Source of the DNA: an uncultured Alphaproteobacteria bacterium
GTDB lineage: Bacteria > Pseudomonadota > Alphaproteobacteria > MPNO01 > UBA2964
Length of the DNA: 64,000 bases
NCBI GenBank assembly: GCA_951812775.1
Contig: OX638326.1
Span: 1,190,335-1,254,334 of the forward strand
Reading direction: 5' to 3'
The position numbers were made by a program, and so were the translations under genes. The notes under the pieces are model-generated. The model saw nothing but the letters and a program-made list of their open reading frames with translations. It made no database searches and had not been told where the DNA came from. Shown here piece by piece: positions 52,144 through 62,349 of the stretch (positions are counted from its first letter, which is position 1; each line of letters starts with the position of its first letter).

Positions 52144-53436
52144 TTAGGCCGAAAATGGGTCATGCACCAAAATAGTGTCTTCGCGCTCCGGACTCGTGGA
52201 GAGTAGAGCAACCGGTGTTTCGATGAGTTCTTCTATTCGCCGGATATATTTGACCGCCGTTGCCGGCAAATCCGCCCAACTCCGGGCCCCACAGGTACTC
52301 TCGGACCAACCATCAAGCGTCTCGTAAATTGGTTCAACACCTGCCTGTGCGTCTCGCCCTGCTGGAAAGAAATCATATTCCTTTCCCTGGTAACGATAGC
52401 CAGTACAAACGTTCAATGTTTCAAAACCATCCAGCACATCAAGTTTCGTCAAAGCAATTCCGTCTATGCCGCCAACCTTGATAGCTTGTCGTACCATCAC
52501 CGCATCGAACCAGCCGCAACGACGGCGACGACCGGTTACGGTTCCAAATTCATGACCCCGTTCACCAAGCGTTTGACCGGTTTCATTGTCTTGCTCTGTT
52601 GGAAATGGGCCACTGCCTACTCGTGTTGTATAGGCCTTGGTGATACCCAATACATATCCCACCGATTTTATAGCCGCACCAGAACCAACGGCAGCTTGCG
52701 CTGCATGCGTATTTGAAGACGTCACGAAAGGATAAGTTCCATGATCAACATCAAGCATGGCCCCTTGGGCCCCTTCAAAAAGAATTCGTTTCCCGGTTCG
52801 CCGTGCCTCATCCAGAATCTGCCAAACACTGTCGGCATACGGCAACAGGCGTGGCGCTAATTCACGGAGCTCTGCTAAAAGCTGTTCCCGGTCTATCTGA
52901 GGTGCACCCAAACCCTTCAGCAATGCGTTGTGATGCATCAACAGTTGGTCGACTCGATCTGGCAGCGTGTCTGGTTCTGCAAGATCACATACCCGAATTG
53001 CACGACGGGCAACTTTATCCTCATAGGCCGGGCCTATACCCCGTCCAGTTGTCCCAATCTTATCGCTGCCGCGCGCTTCTTCGCGGGCCCGATCCAGAGC
53101 ACCATGCAATGGCAGGATCAAAGAAGCGTTTTCAGCGACTTTCAACGTATCGGGGGTTACATCAATACCTTGACTACGAATTCCCTCAATTTCGGAAAGC
53201 AACGCCCATGGGTCAACGACAACACCGTTTCCAATAATAGAAAGCTTTCCGGGACGTACCGAGCCCGACGGTAACAGGCTGAGTTTATAGGTCACATCGT
53301 CGATCACTAATGTATGACCCGCGTTGTGCCCGCCCTGAAACCGAACCACGACATCAGCGCGGTTGGACAACCAATCAACGATTTTACCTTTGCCTTCATC
53401 GCCCCATTGCGAGCCGACTACTACTACATTTGCCAT
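52144..53436 (-). CDS. purA: Adenylosuccinate synthetase
   Basis: PurA condenses IMP with aspartate using GTP, the first committed step to AMP. The 430-residue protein is full length: [16 protein letters not shown] at the N-terminus, [29 protein letters not shown], the [21 protein letters not shown] loop, and TKLDVLDGF for guanine recognition. It lies 8 bp after hisZ, forming a hisZ-purA operon. Confidence 0.97.
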   Translation of the reverse strand: MANVVVVGSQWGDEGKGKIVDWLSNRADVVVRFQGGHNAGHTLVIDDVTYKLSLLPSGSVRPGKLSIIGNGVVVDPWALLSEIEGIRSQGIDVTPDTLKVAENASLILPLHGALDRAREEARGSDKIGTTGRGIGPAYEDKVARRAIRVCDLAEPDTLPDRVDQLLMHHNALLKGLGAPQIDREQLLAELRELAPRLLPYADSVWQILDEARRTGKRILFEGAQGAMLDVDHGTYPFVTSSNTHAAQAAVGSGAAIKSVGYVLGITKAYTTRVGSGPFPTEQDNETGQTLGERGHEFGTVTGRRRRCGWFDAVMVRQAIKVGGIDGIALTKLDVLDGFETLNVCTGYRYQGKEYDFFPAGRDAQAGVEPIYETLDGWSESTCGARSWADLPATAVKYIRRIEELIETPVALLSTSPEREDTILVHDPFSA

Positions 53437-53444
53437 TTTGGCTA

Positions 53445-54602
53445 TTACCCTTTTACCGGTTCAGGGCCGGTTTCTCCCATAAAATGTGAACACCCTAACT
53501 GTCGCGCTTCCGCCTCTAACCCGGCGCTGTCATCTAGAGATGAAATCGTGATCCAACCATCATTCTGAAGATCTGATTTGTCATCACGCGATGCCGAACT
53601 TGAAACCAGAATTCGCTTTTGCTTATTTGATCTCGTCAGCATCCCGAGAATCGTATCTACGTATAGCGTAACACCCGTTGCCCGTTCACCATCAGCGTCA
53701 TCCGCACCTTTTACCCGATACCGTCCGCCCCTTGCCAATTCACCGGAAAGACCGCGGGCAAAGATCGTAAAGCCGATCCCCGTATGGTATTCGAAGCCCC
53801 GATTCTCAACAGGATCAAGAGTAATACGTAAATTAGATCCTGATCTCTGCAACCGGGTCACGACCTCTTCCACTCGACCCCGTTCAGCTTCAGCAGAATC
53901 TGGAAGAGACGTCCCTTTGAGTCGTTCGAGGGCGATATCTACAGGTCCTGTGGCACCCAACAATGCGGTAAGAGTATCGGTAGCCTCACCTGCAACGGAC
54001 TTAACGGCCTCAGGGTCTTTGCGATCCAATGCTGCTCTTACAGCATCAACTTCGTCATCAGCTAAGCCATACTGATCGAGAATACTGGGAACCAATCTGG
54101 GAACCGTTAGGTCTACGCTAAAGTCATCAATTCTCAGTGTTTCTATGGCGTTTGCCGCGAGTTCAATGATCTCAGTGTCAGCAAAGGGTGATGCTGAACC
54201 GATCAATTCAGCTCCTACCTGCAAGACTTGGCGTTCCGGTCGCAGTTGACTGCCACGAACTCTTAACACTTCCCCTGCATAGGAAAGACGTAATGGCCGT
54301 TGCGAGCGGCCCAAGCGGGTGCGGGCAATCCTGGCGATCTGCGGCGTAATATCTGCACGAACGCCCATCATTCTCTGGGAAACAGGATCCATGAGGCGGA
54401 AGGTTTGTGGTGCCAATGCAACACCGGCACCGCTAAGCAAACCGTCCTCAAATTCGATTAATGGCGCCTTTACACGGTCATAACCGTTTTGCCCAAAGAA
54501 CTTAACAATTTGCTCGACGATCTCCGCTTCAAACGCGGCATCGTCCGGCAATACATCCCTCAGGCCTGCTGGTAGCAGGGCATTTTTTTCGTTCTCAGTC
54601 AT
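53445..54602 (-). CDS. hisZ: ATP phosphoribosyltransferase regulatory subunit HisZ
   Basis: A class II aaRS-like protein of 385 residues. The N-terminal [14 protein letters not shown], then the motif-2-like block [41 protein letters not shown] and a C-terminal [26 protein letters not shown]. HisZ lacks tRNA-synthetase activity and activates short-form HisG in histidine synthesis. HisG is not in the window. Followed at 8 bp by purA; the pairing links histidine and purine metabolism (PRPP/AICAR shared). Confidence 0.93.
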   Translation of the reverse strand: MTENEKNALLPAGLRDVLPDDAAFEAEIVEQIVKFFGQNGYDRVKAPLIEFEDGLLSGAGVALAPQTFRLMDPVSQRMMGVRADITPQIARIARTRLGRSQRPLRLSYAGEVLRVRGSQLRPERQVLQVGAELIGSASPFADTEIIELAANAIETLRIDDFSVDLTVPRLVPSILDQYGLADDEVDAVRAALDRKDPEAVKSVAGEATDTLTALLGATGPVDIALERLKGTSLPDSAEAERGRVEEVVTRLQRSGSNLRITLDPVENRGFEYHTGIGFTIFARGLSGELARGGRYRVKGADDADGERATGVTLYVDTILGMLTRSNKQKRILVSSSASRDDKSDLQNDGWITISSLDDSAGLEAEARQLGCSHFMGETGPEPVKG

Positions 54603-54716
54603 GTTATCCCGCCACCGGCGGTAGTTTGCAAAATTTGATCGTAAGTATTGTACCGTGGGTGCCGCGGGCTATCTACCGGGTTTGGCCAACATGCGCAAAC
54701 AGTATTCAGATATCAA

Positions 54717-55208
54717 TTAAAGCAATGTTGTTATCCCTTCCAACATGCCTTCGGCATTCACGAGATCGACACGTTTTCCCTCGATTGCAAACCCTGTACT
54801 TACCTGTACCAGAGAATGCTGCATTGACCCCGCAAATATCCGCTGTCTTTCGCCTCGGAATTCAACAAGTTGAAACCTCGACATAACACTAATAGCCCCG
54901 GTTTCCGGATTGCGGTCCTCTACTCTTATATTGCCAAGAATCCTGCTTGTTCGAGGTGGCGGGCTTTCCGCATGAATGTTGACATTGTTTAACCGCCTAA
55001 CCCGTGTCTCCAAAAGCTTGCGGTCGTCATAGATGATGGAAACAGTATCTAGGGGACTCTCCTGATCAGCCTTTATCGGCAACCAATACCAGCCATTGTC
55101 TGTAAATAACTTCAGCCAATCATCAAATTTGCGATGATCAAGAAGTTCTGCTTCATTATACAAAAAACGTTCAATATCTCGTTTTTCAGAATTGCCAATC
55201 TCTGCCAT
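54717..55208 (-). CDS. Aromatic-ring-hydroxylating dioxygenase, beta subunit
   Basis: A 163-residue SnoaL/NTF2-like small subunit: EAELLDHRKFDDWLKLFTDNGWYWLP, the block SIIYDDRKLLETRVRRL, RTSRILGNIRVE and QRIFAGSMQHSLVQV match the beta subunits of benzoate/toluate-type dioxygenases. It gives structure to the alpha3beta3 hexamer. It starts 5 bp after the alpha subunit gene ends. The reductase/ferredoxin component is not in the window. Confidence 0.88.
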   Translation of the reverse strand: MAEIGNSEKRDIERFLYNEAELLDHRKFDDWLKLFTDNGWYWLPIKADQESPLDTVSIIYDDRKLLETRVRRLNNVNIHAESPPPRTSRILGNIRVEDRNPETGAISVMSRFQLVEFRGERQRIFAGSMQHSLVQVSTGFAIEGKRVDLVNAEGMLEGITTLL

Positions 55209-55213
55209 CGGAA

Positions 55214-56518
55214 TTACGCCGCCATATAGCCTGACCAGGCTTCAAACATATTTCGGATATGCAACTCACTTAGGCCATTCTCTGCTTGCCAGCCACCGTC
55301 AGGTTCCTGTTTGTCGCGTTTCAAGCCTCGCGACATTGCAATCCAGTCATTGCCATCAGTGGTCAACCCCCGCCGAATGCGGGCATACGTCTCAAGGTCA
55401 TCAGTTAACACAGGAGAAGCGACCGCATTGGTTATATTTGCAAACCGAATAGTGTCGTGAAACATCTTCTCCGGCGCTCCTTTGAGCCGAAAGCAAAAAC
55501 CAAGGACTTCTGTTTTATCAACGCTTACCGGCCGAATTACCCGAAGTTGACGAAACTGGCTCATGAACGAGATTGTCGGATAAATATTTGTGTTCCAGCG
55601 CGTCACGCCAAGAATTTCCTGAGTTCGATCCTTACCCTTTGATGCTTCCATTGCTTTGAAATAATCGTCAAAAGATGGGTTGTTCCGGGCAGCAATCAGC
55701 TTGGCATCATCATGATAGTCACCAAGATAGCTGTGCCCAAATGGGTATGCCCACGATCCCACCTGAGTCTCCCAAAATTCCCACGGCGCTCCATTCTGGC
55801 GCATCTGCCGAACACCGATCTCCCCTGCCCCATCCGAAAAGACGTCATCATCCTGCTGTTGAGCCGCTTCAATCGACGATTGGTGAACACAGTTAGGATG
55901 CAATCCGTCGCAGAGATTCTCAAAAACCAGCTTCCAGTTGCCATTGTATAGGTGGCGCGCGATGCCGCCCGCAACTTCAATTTCCCCATCCGGTGCGCGG
56001 TCAACCATGTCATCAATGGAGCTAGCGATAGGCCCTAGATATTCTTGCAATGAAACGCCCTGATGAGAAAGCGACGCAAATATAAAACCTCGATACTCTG
56101 CAACGCGCGGCAGGCTTGTCATGCCATATGCCGGATCACCCGGGCGTACCTTACTTTCCTCATATCCGCGAGGTTGTGGAACTGCGAGGAGCGTTCCATC
56201 CGTCGCGTATTCCCAGCCGTGATAACAACATCGAAATGTATCCGTATGCCCGGTTTCAGGGCTGACGACCTGTGCACCGCGATGACCACACCTATTAAAC
56301 AAAACCTGTATGGAACCGTCACTATGCCGAGCCATAACGACAGGTTGTCGTGCAATATTTGTACAGAAAAAATCGCCAGGGTTAGGGACCTGACTGGCGT
56401 GCCCGACATAAATCCAGGCGACGGAGAAGATTTTCTCTATCTCGCGTTCAAAAATTTCTGGATCGTTATACACCCGACGGTGTACCCGATCAGGCTGCAC
56501 CAGCTGATCTATGTCCAT
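55214..56518 (-). CDS. Rieske aromatic-ring-hydroxylating dioxygenase, alpha subunit
   Basis: A 434-residue large subunit. The Rieske [2Fe-2S] site is CGHRGAQV followed by CCYHGWEY (C-x-H...C-x2-H, residues ~78-101). The mononuclear iron ligands are in NLCDGLHPNCVH (His-x4-His with the bridging Asp). Length and order match benzoate/toluate-type oxygenases. It should insert O2 into an aromatic acid; the substrate cannot be read. The ATG at 56518 has AAGGTGG upstream. It is divergent from a carbonic-anhydrase-like gene and needs an electron-transfer protein encoded elsewhere. Confidence 0.9.
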   Translation of the reverse strand: MDIDQLVQPDRVHRRVYNDPEIFEREIEKIFSVAWIYVGHASQVPNPGDFFCTNIARQPVVMARHSDGSIQVLFNRCGHRGAQVVSPETGHTDTFRCCYHGWEYATDGTLLAVPQPRGYEESKVRPGDPAYGMTSLPRVAEYRGFIFASLSHQGVSLQEYLGPIASSIDDMVDRAPDGEIEVAGGIARHLYNGNWKLVFENLCDGLHPNCVHQSSIEAAQQQDDDVFSDGAGEIGVRQMRQNGAPWEFWETQVGSWAYPFGHSYLGDYHDDAKLIAARNNPSFDDYFKAMEASKGKDRTQEILGVTRWNTNIYPTISFMSQFRQLRVIRPVSVDKTEVLGFCFRLKGAPEKMFHDTIRFANITNAVASPVLTDDLETYARIRRGLTTDGNDWIAMSRGLKRDKQEPDGGWQAENGLSELHIRNMFEAWSGYMAA

Positions 56519-56642
56519 CTTTCCACCTTGTACTTGGAAAGGATCATGAAGCGAACGTTCCACCGGAGCAAGCCTGAGAACTTGGACTCGCGCCCCATTT
56601 GGGCTAACTCATGCACACGAAGTAATTTGGGAATATCGCGAA

Positions 56643-57275
56643 ATGGCAAACAGCCCAATCAGCAATTGGATAGCGCAAGCAAAACAAGCCGCCACGTCCA
56701 GTCGAGACTCAGATAAGTCACAGGCGCATCAGCAAAGCAAACCTGTTGCCGCTATTATTACCGCTGCCGATTTCCCTATCGACCCGTATCGCCTCACTGG
56801 CGCAGCGCCAGGCTCCTTTTATGAGATTCGAAATGCAGCGGGGCTAGTCCCCCCGGGCGCCGGAGACGGCATGGACTTTTCAGTTGGCGCCTCTCTCGAA
56901 TTCGCTGTTCAGGTTTATGGCGTTGAGCATGTCATCGTTCTCGTCGGCCCCAATTGTGGGCTGCTTAACTGTCTGCTTAATGAAGATGCGGAAGGCATCG
57001 CCACAATTGTCGACGGTCAATATCTTCCAAACTGGACGCAATTGACGGCATCTGCCATTAACCGCGTTGGGAGTGCAAATATTCCCGCTGACCAGCGTAT
57101 GCAAATATGTAGCCAGGAACTCACAAGAATTTCGTTTGAAAATCTCATGACGTACCCGTGGATACTAGATCGGGTCTTTAACGGAACCTTGGCTTTGCAC
57201 GGCTGGTATTTCGACGAAGAAGACGGTGTCTTTTCTTGGTTTGACCCCGCCGCAGACGATTTTATTACCGCTTAA
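56643..57275 (+). CDS. Beta-carbonic-anhydrase-fold protein lacking most zinc ligands
   Basis: A 210-residue protein. The fold signature is visible: SFYEIRNAAGLVPPGAGDG, then VGASLEFAVQVYGVEHVIVLVGPNCG. In active beta enzymes zinc is held by C-x-D-x-R...H-x-x-C; here the first Cys is Ala41 (AADFP, only D43 remains), the Arg is Pro, the His position is Gly102, and only C105 remains. It is thus predicted not to bind catalytic zinc. The N-terminal ~30 residues are polar. It is divergent from the Rieske alpha gene (124 bp) and overlaps the serA stop by 4 bp. A role is unknown. Confidence 0.72.
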   Translation: MANSPISNWIAQAKQAATSSRDSDKSQAHQQSKPVAAIITAADFPIDPYRLTGAAPGSFYEIRNAAGLVPPGAGDGMDFSVGASLEFAVQVYGVEHVIVLVGPNCGLLNCLLNEDAEGIATIVDGQYLPNWTQLTASAINRVGSANIPADQRMQICSQELTRISFENLMTYPWILDRVFNGTLALHGWYFDEEDGVFSWFDPAADDFITA

Positions 57276-58870
57276 CTGCTCGTCCCAATCGATGGAAAGT
57301 TAAGCTGCGTTGCTTCCAGCACATGCGGCACGCTTCGAATTTTATCCAGCACAGTTTCACTGATTTCTTTGTCTAGCTCCAGCAATGCAACAGCGTCGCC
57401 GCCCGGTTTTGTACGCCCCAAGATAAAGTTCGCGATGTTAACGCCCTCATCTGCCATCGCCATACCCAGTGCCCCGATGATTCCCGGCATGTCATTATTC
57501 ACCGTGTAAACCATTTGACGGCCAAGCGATGCTTCCATCGGCACACCGCCAATATCGACAATGCGGGGCTTATCGCCACCAATAAGGGTACCGGCAACGG
57601 AGAGCTGTCGCTCTTCCGTGGTCACGGTCAGCCGGACCAGTGTTTGATATTCACATTCCCTTTCGTGATTAACGATGGAAACCCCGATATCCCGGTCTCT
57701 GGCGATTACCGGCGCATTCACCATATTCACCGATTCCATCGCAGGAGCCATAACACCCTGCAACGCACATGCCGTCAGCGGCTTCGTATTGAGGCTTGCA
57801 GCCTGCCCCTCGTACTCAATGGTAATGGATTGCAGCCCAGTCTTTATAACCTGCCCCGCGAAACCACCCAAAAGGTCCGCAAGATGCATATAAGGTTTTA
57901 GTTTTGGCGCATCTTCTGCAGATACCGACGCCATATTGATCGCATTTACGACAGCGCCGCTAATCAGATAATCAGACATCTGTTCGGCAACCTGCAGCGC
58001 GACATTCTCCTGCGCTTCGGCGGTTGCTGCACCGAGATGTGGGGTGGCAACAACATTGTCCATGCCGAACAAGCTGTAGTCTTCTGGTGGTTCCGTCGGA
58101 AATACATCCACAGCAAAACCACCAACCTTACCCGACTCCAGCGCCGCCTTGATATCTGCTTCAACCACCAGCTCACCACGGGCGCAGTTGATGATTAAGA
58201 TGCCATCTTTCATGCTGTCGAAAGCATCCTTATTGAGAACATCGCGCGTCGCATCTGTCAGCGGTGTGTGGAGCGTAATGACATCGGCCCGCGGAAACAG
58301 CTCGTCGAGTTCAACCTTTTCCACCCCAAGATCCTGAGCCCGATTAGCGGTTAGAAAGGGGTCATAGACCACAACCCGCATTTTGAGACCGAGGGCTCGC
58401 TCCGCGACACGTGAACCGATATTGCCACAGCCAATTATTCCTAGTGTCTTGCCGGTAAGCTCTGTGCCCATATAGCGGGATTTCTCCCACTTGCCGGCCT
58501 GGGTCGTCTGGTCAGCGGAAGGAATTTGACGGGCCAGTGCAAACATCATTGCGATCGCATGTTCAGCTGTCGTGATGGCATTGCCAAAAGGCGTATTCAT
58601 AACAACGACACCATTGGCGAAAGACGCATCGATATCGATATTGTCGACACCAATACCGGCACGGCCAACGACCTTCAGATTGGTCGCCACTTTCAGGACT
58701 TCCGGCGTAACCTTGGTGGCGGAACGCACTGCCAACCCGTCATAGTCACCAATGCAGGCCATGAGCTCCTCGGGCGACATCCCTGTTTTCACGTCGACCT
58801 CGAGACCACGGTTCTTGAAAATTTCAACAGCGCGCGGGCTCAAACTGTCAGATATAAGTACTTTTGGCAT
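57272..58870 (-). CDS. serA: D-3-phosphoglycerate dehydrogenase SerA (with ACT domain)
   Basis: SerA oxidises 3-phosphoglycerate in the first step of serine synthesis. This 532-residue protein is the long form. The catalytic domain has GRAGIGVDNIDI, the NAD site LGIIGCGNIGSRVAERA, Arg in NCARGELV, Glu in DVFPTEPPEDY and His in ATPHLGAAT. It is followed by the intervening (allosteric substrate-binding) domain and an ACT domain (IVDIGGVPMEA, MPGIIGALGMAMADEGVNIANF). It ends 7 bp after serC, with which it forms the serC-serA operon. Confidence 0.96.
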   Translation of the reverse strand: MPKVLISDSLSPRAVEIFKNRGLEVDVKTGMSPEELMACIGDYDGLAVRSATKVTPEVLKVATNLKVVGRAGIGVDNIDIDASFANGVVVMNTPFGNAITTAEHAIAMMFALARQIPSADQTTQAGKWEKSRYMGTELTGKTLGIIGCGNIGSRVAERALGLKMRVVVYDPFLTANRAQDLGVEKVELDELFPRADVITLHTPLTDATRDVLNKDAFDSMKDGILIINCARGELVVEADIKAALESGKVGGFAVDVFPTEPPEDYSLFGMDNVVATPHLGAATAEAQENVALQVAEQMSDYLISGAVVNAINMASVSAEDAPKLKPYMHLADLLGGFAGQVIKTGLQSITIEYEGQAASLNTKPLTACALQGVMAPAMESVNMVNAPVIARDRDIGVSIVNHERECEYQTLVRLTVTTEERQLSVAGTLIGGDKPRIVDIGGVPMEASLGRQMVYTVNNDMPGIIGALGMAMADEGVNIANFILGRTKPGGDAVALLELDKEISETVLDKIRSVPHVLEATQLNFPSIGTSS

Positions 58871-58877
58871 TTTATTC

Positions 58878-60059
58878 TCACTCCGTTTCCGAAAGCTCGG
58901 CTTTCACCGATGCAAAGGCCCAATCAAGCCACGGAAATAAATCTTGCAAATCCTGGGTTTCGACCGTCGCCCCCGCCCAGATACGTAATCCTGGCGGTGC
59001 GTCTCGATAGCCATTGATGTCATAGGCGACATTCTCTCTTTCGAGTATGGCGTCAATCTTCTTAGGCACACTCGCTTGCACTTCTTCGGGCAATTCCAGG
59101 AACCATGGGTCGACGATACTCAAGCAAACAGATGTACTCGATCTTATCTCGGCAGAGACCGCCAGAAACTCAGCCCAGCCAGTATCATCCACCCAACGGG
59201 CAATCGCGTTCAAATTGCTGTCTGACCGACTTATTAAAGCCTCAGCGCCACCGATCGACTCCGCCCATTTCAATCCATCGAGCGCATCCTCAACACAAAC
59301 CATCGATGGTGTATTGATGGTCTCTCCGCGGAAGATGCCTTCAATCAGCTTTTCGCCTGAAGTGAGCCGAAAAATTTTCGGCAGTGGCCAGGCCGGCACG
59401 TATGTTTCAAGACGTTCAACCGCACGCGGACTCAAAATCAGGATACCGTGCTGCGCTTCACCGCCCATAACCTTCTGCCAGGAATAGGTAACGACATCGA
59501 GCTTGTCCCAAGGCAACGGCATCGCAAATGCTGCCGATGTCGCATCGCAAATTGCCAAGCCTTCGCGATCTTCAGCAATCCAATTAGCATCCGGTACTTT
59601 TACGCCGGAGGTCGTGCCATTCCAGGTAAAGACCACGTCGCGAGACCAGTCTGCTTCGGCAAGGTCAGGCAACTCGCCATAACCCGATTTGATTACCCGA
59701 ACGTCTTCGATCTGCAACTGTTTGGTAACATCGGTTACCCAGCCCGAACCAAAACTCTCCCAAGCCAAGACATCGACGCCCCTGGCGCCGAGCAACGACC
59801 AAAGCGCCATTTCCACAGCACCTGTATCGGAAGCAGGAACAATGCCTATTCGATAATCGTCAGGAAGACCTAAAATTTTGCGAGAACGCGATAGTACTTC
59901 AGCGAGCCGTTCCTTGCCTGGACCAGATCGGTGCGAACGGCCAACTAACGCATTTTCAAGCGCTGATGCATCCCAGCCGGGACGTTTGGCACAGGGGCCA
60001 GAAGAAAAACATGGATTACTTGGTAGCCGCGCAGGACGCGCGAAGCTTTCATTCGTCAT
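58878..60059 (-). CDS. serC: Phosphoserine aminotransferase SerC
   Basis: SerC converts 3-phosphohydroxypyruvate to phosphoserine with glutamate. In this 393-residue fold-type I PLP enzyme the N-terminal region [17 protein letters not shown] is typical of the alphaproteobacterial group; the PLP lysine is in [13 protein letters not shown] and the PLP ring aspartate in [11 protein letters not shown]. Substrate-phosphate binding residues are not checked. First gene of the serC-serA operon; a structured leader lies upstream. Confidence 0.95.
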   Translation of the reverse strand: MTNESFARPARLPSNPCFSSGPCAKRPGWDASALENALVGRSHRSGPGKERLAEVLSRSRKILGLPDDYRIGIVPASDTGAVEMALWSLLGARGVDVLAWESFGSGWVTDVTKQLQIEDVRVIKSGYGELPDLAEADWSRDVVFTWNGTTSGVKVPDANWIAEDREGLAICDATSAAFAMPLPWDKLDVVTYSWQKVMGGEAQHGILILSPRAVERLETYVPAWPLPKIFRLTSGEKLIEGIFRGETINTPSMVCVEDALDGLKWAESIGGAEALISRSDSNLNAIARWVDDTGWAEFLAVSAEIRSSTSVCLSIVDPWFLELPEEVQASVPKKIDAILERENVAYDINGYRDAPPGLRIWAGATVETQDLQDLFPWLDWAFASVKAELSETE

Positions 60060-60135
60060 AATAACTCTCCCTTACAGAAGAGGCGCAACCCGTTGGGGGG
60101 TCGTAGCCCACGGTCCTTTTAGTGAGATACCGTGC
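60060..60135 (-). ncRNA. Candidate serC leader RNA
   Basis: In the transcript of serC, a perfect 6-bp stem CACGGT/ACCGTG (plus-strand 60129-60134 with 60109-60114, loop 14) is followed by GGGCTACGACCC and CAACGGGTTG, and a GGGAGAG ribosome-binding site just before the ATG. Alphaproteobacteria have a known conserved serC leader motif upstream of this operon; the position and hairpin layout agree, but I cannot score it against the covariance model. If correct, it may regulate serC/serA expression. Confidence 0.5.
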
Positions 60136-60336
60136 AGGGAGCAATGAAAGAATGAAGATGGGCGAATTTGTCGCATCAGGGTTCCTTTAAGGTATTGCTG
60201 AGTAATCCGAAGAGGGACCTGTGCAGGTAACATTCCCCCAAGAGCACAAAATTCGGTATGCTAAATATAGTGAAGAAGGAGTTGAAGAAATTCGTCAACC
60301 GCGCCAAAGGCCAAAATTTCTCAAGAGTGAATAAAT

Positions 60337-61023
60337 TTGTCTGACAGCTCGCATATTCTGGTCGTAGATGACGACACGCGTTTGCGCGATCTTCTGCAAC
60401 GTTATCTCAGTGAGAACGGATTCGCCGTCTCATCGGCTTCCAGTGCCGCGGAAGCACGCGCCCTATTGTCTGGACTGACTTTTGATTTGATCGTCCTTGA
60501 CGTAATGATGCCAGAAGAAGATGGCCTGGCATTCACGGAATGGCTTCGACCTCGTAATGATGTCCCCATACTGATGCTCACCGCCCGTGGCGAAGTGCAG
60601 GATCGCATCGCTGGTCTTGAGCGTGGGGTTGACGACTACCTGTCGAAACCGTTTGACCCCCAGGAGCTCCTTTTACGTATCACGACAATCCTCAGACGTG
60701 TCAGCAGCGCTGCTCCGCTAGCGCCGGAAGCAAAAATCCAGTTTGGGGATTGTGTTTATGAAACCGAAAGAAAGGAATTGTGGCAGAACGAGGACCGTAT
60801 TCACCTGACCGAAATGGAGGCCAGCTTGCTACACAGCATGGCTGAACAATTGGGAAACCCGGTTAGTAGGGAAACCCTTATCCGTGACTGCAACATAAGT
60901 GGTGGTGTGAGAACAATTGATGTTCAGGTAACAAGATTACGCAGAAAGATCGAAGCTGACCCCCGCAACCCACGCTATCTTCAAACGATACGTGGTCGCG
61001 GCTATGTTTTAAGACCGGATTAG
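60337..61023 (+). CDS. OmpR-family response regulator
   Basis: A 228-residue regulator with receiver domain (residues ~7-117): acidic pocket VVDDDT, phosphorylation site D55 in LIVLDVMMP, and conserved Lys in YLSKPFDP. The winged-helix DNA-binding domain follows (VSRETLIRDCNISGGVRTIDVQVTRLRRKIE...GRGYVL). It starts with TTG; no other start is in frame near it. The partner kinase gene begins 12 bp downstream. Targets are unknown. Confidence 0.93.
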   Translation: MSDSSHILVVDDDTRLRDLLQRYLSENGFAVSSASSAAEARALLSGLTFDLIVLDVMMPEEDGLAFTEWLRPRNDVPILMLTARGEVQDRIAGLERGVDDYLSKPFDPQELLLRITTILRRVSSAAPLAPEAKIQFGDCVYETERKELWQNEDRIHLTEMEASLLHSMAEQLGNPVSRETLIRDCNISGGVRTIDVQVTRLRRKIEADPRNPRYLQTIRGRGYVLRPD

Positions 61024-61035
61024 AGATATGAGCCG

Positions 61036-62349
61036 ATGATTTCCATCAAGCAATTTCTGCCCCGCACCTTATTTGGGCGATCCGTGATGATCATCGTGAC
61101 GCCCCTGGTCTTGTTACAGGTCGTTTCCACATGGGTTTTCTATGATCGACACTGGGACACCGTAACGCGTCGGCTGGCATCTGCGGTTGCTGGTGAAATT
61201 GCCAGTGTGATCGACAACCGTCGAATTTTTCCCGGAGAGGAAAATCAGGACTGGGTTTTCTATTCAGCGGGCGCCAATCTGGGCCTGCGAATCAATGTCC
61301 GAAAAGACGATATTCTACCAAACTCACCACGGACGACAGGATCATCCACCCTTGATGAACTGCTAGGCAATGCTCTGCGTGAGCGGGTGCGTCGTCCCTT
61401 TCATATGGATACGTTCAGCCACGAAAGAGAAGTGCGCATTCAAGTTCAATTGCCGGATGGCGTCATGGATATTGTCGTCGATCGGGAACGTTTGTTTAGC
61501 TCGACCACCTATATTTTCGTAATGTGGATGGTAGGAACGTCTTTGCTGCTCTTTGCCATAGCCACTATATTTATGCGCAATCAGGTGAGGCCAATCCGAC
61601 GCCTTGCGGCCGCGGTTGATAATTTCGGAAAGGGTCGGGAAGATTCTGATTTCAAACCCGAGGGATCAACAGAGATTCGTCAGGCCGCAGCAGCCTTCAA
61701 TCTCATGCGCGAGCGAATCCAGCGCACGATGAATCAACGCACAGAAATGTTAGCAGGAATTTCCCATGACCTGAGAACACCGCTGACCAGAATGAAACTC
61801 CAGCTCGCAATGGTTGGGGATTCCCCGGAAATTGCTGACCTTCGTTCAGACGTCGAAGAAATGGAAAAGATGGTTGAGGAGTATCTTGCCTTTGCTCAAG
61901 GGGAAAGTGCCGAGCAAGTCGCCACAACCAACGTATCCGCTATTCTCCACGACGTGGTTAATGGTGCCCGGATCAGCGATACTCTGATCGAACTGAACGC
62001 CAAGGACCGGATTTTTATTCCGTTGAAACCAAACGGCTTCAAACGCGCCATCACCAATCTCGTAAATAACGCATTGCTACATGGCAAATCTGTTGCCGTC
62101 GAGGTGACCGAGATCAAGGGGGCGATCCAAATCACCGTCGATGACGACGGACCGGGAATTCCGACGGCGGAGCGGGAAGAAGTCTTTAAACCATTTTACC
62201 GGCTCGATAGCGCCCGCAGCCCAGATACCGGTGGTAGCGGTCTTGGTCTAACGATTGCCCGCGATGTGATCCGGGCGCACGGCGGTGACCTTACGATCGA
62301 AGATTCACCGTTGGGTGGCGCCAGAATTCGGATGCGTCTCCCCATTTAG
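61036..62349 (+). CDS. EnvZ-type sensor histidine kinase
   Basis: A 437-residue inner-membrane kinase. The first helix is SVMIIVTPLVLLQVVSTWVF; a periplasmic sensor part of about 120 residues follows; the second helix is IFVMWMVGTSLLLFAIATIF. HAMP precedes the H-box GISHDLRTPLTRMKLQL, with the N-box NLVNNALLHG, G1 VDDDGPGI and G2 GSGLGLTIA. The layout is EnvZ-like, and with the OmpR-type regulator upstream it forms a two-component pair. The stimulus is unknown; the last 45 bp overlap the convergent SGNH gene. Confidence 0.93.
   Translation: MISIKQFLPRTLFGRSVMIIVTPLVLLQVVSTWVFYDRHWDTVTRRLASAVAGEIASVIDNRRIFPGEENQDWVFYSAGANLGLRINVRKDDILPNSPRTTGSSTLDELLGNALRERVRRPFHMDTFSHEREVRIQVQLPDGVMDIVVDRERLFSSTTYIFVMWMVGTSLLLFAIATIFMRNQVRPIRRLAAAVDNFGKGREDSDFKPEGSTEIRQAAAAFNLMRERIQRTMNQRTEMLAGISHDLRTPLTRMKLQLAMVGDSPEIADLRSDVEEMEKMVEEYLAFAQGESAEQVATTNVSAILHDVVNGARISDTLIELNAKDRIFIPLKPNGFKRAITNLVNNALLHGKSVAVEVTEIKGAIQITVDDDGPGIPTAEREEVFKPFYRLDSARSPDTGGSGLGLTIARDVIRAHGGDLTIEDSPLGGARIRMRLPI

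Noticed and set aside
56063-56716. 217-codon frame across the Rieske alpha N-terminus and the divergent gap
   Set aside because: Opposite a clear Rieske gene, no recognisable protein and no ribosome-binding site.
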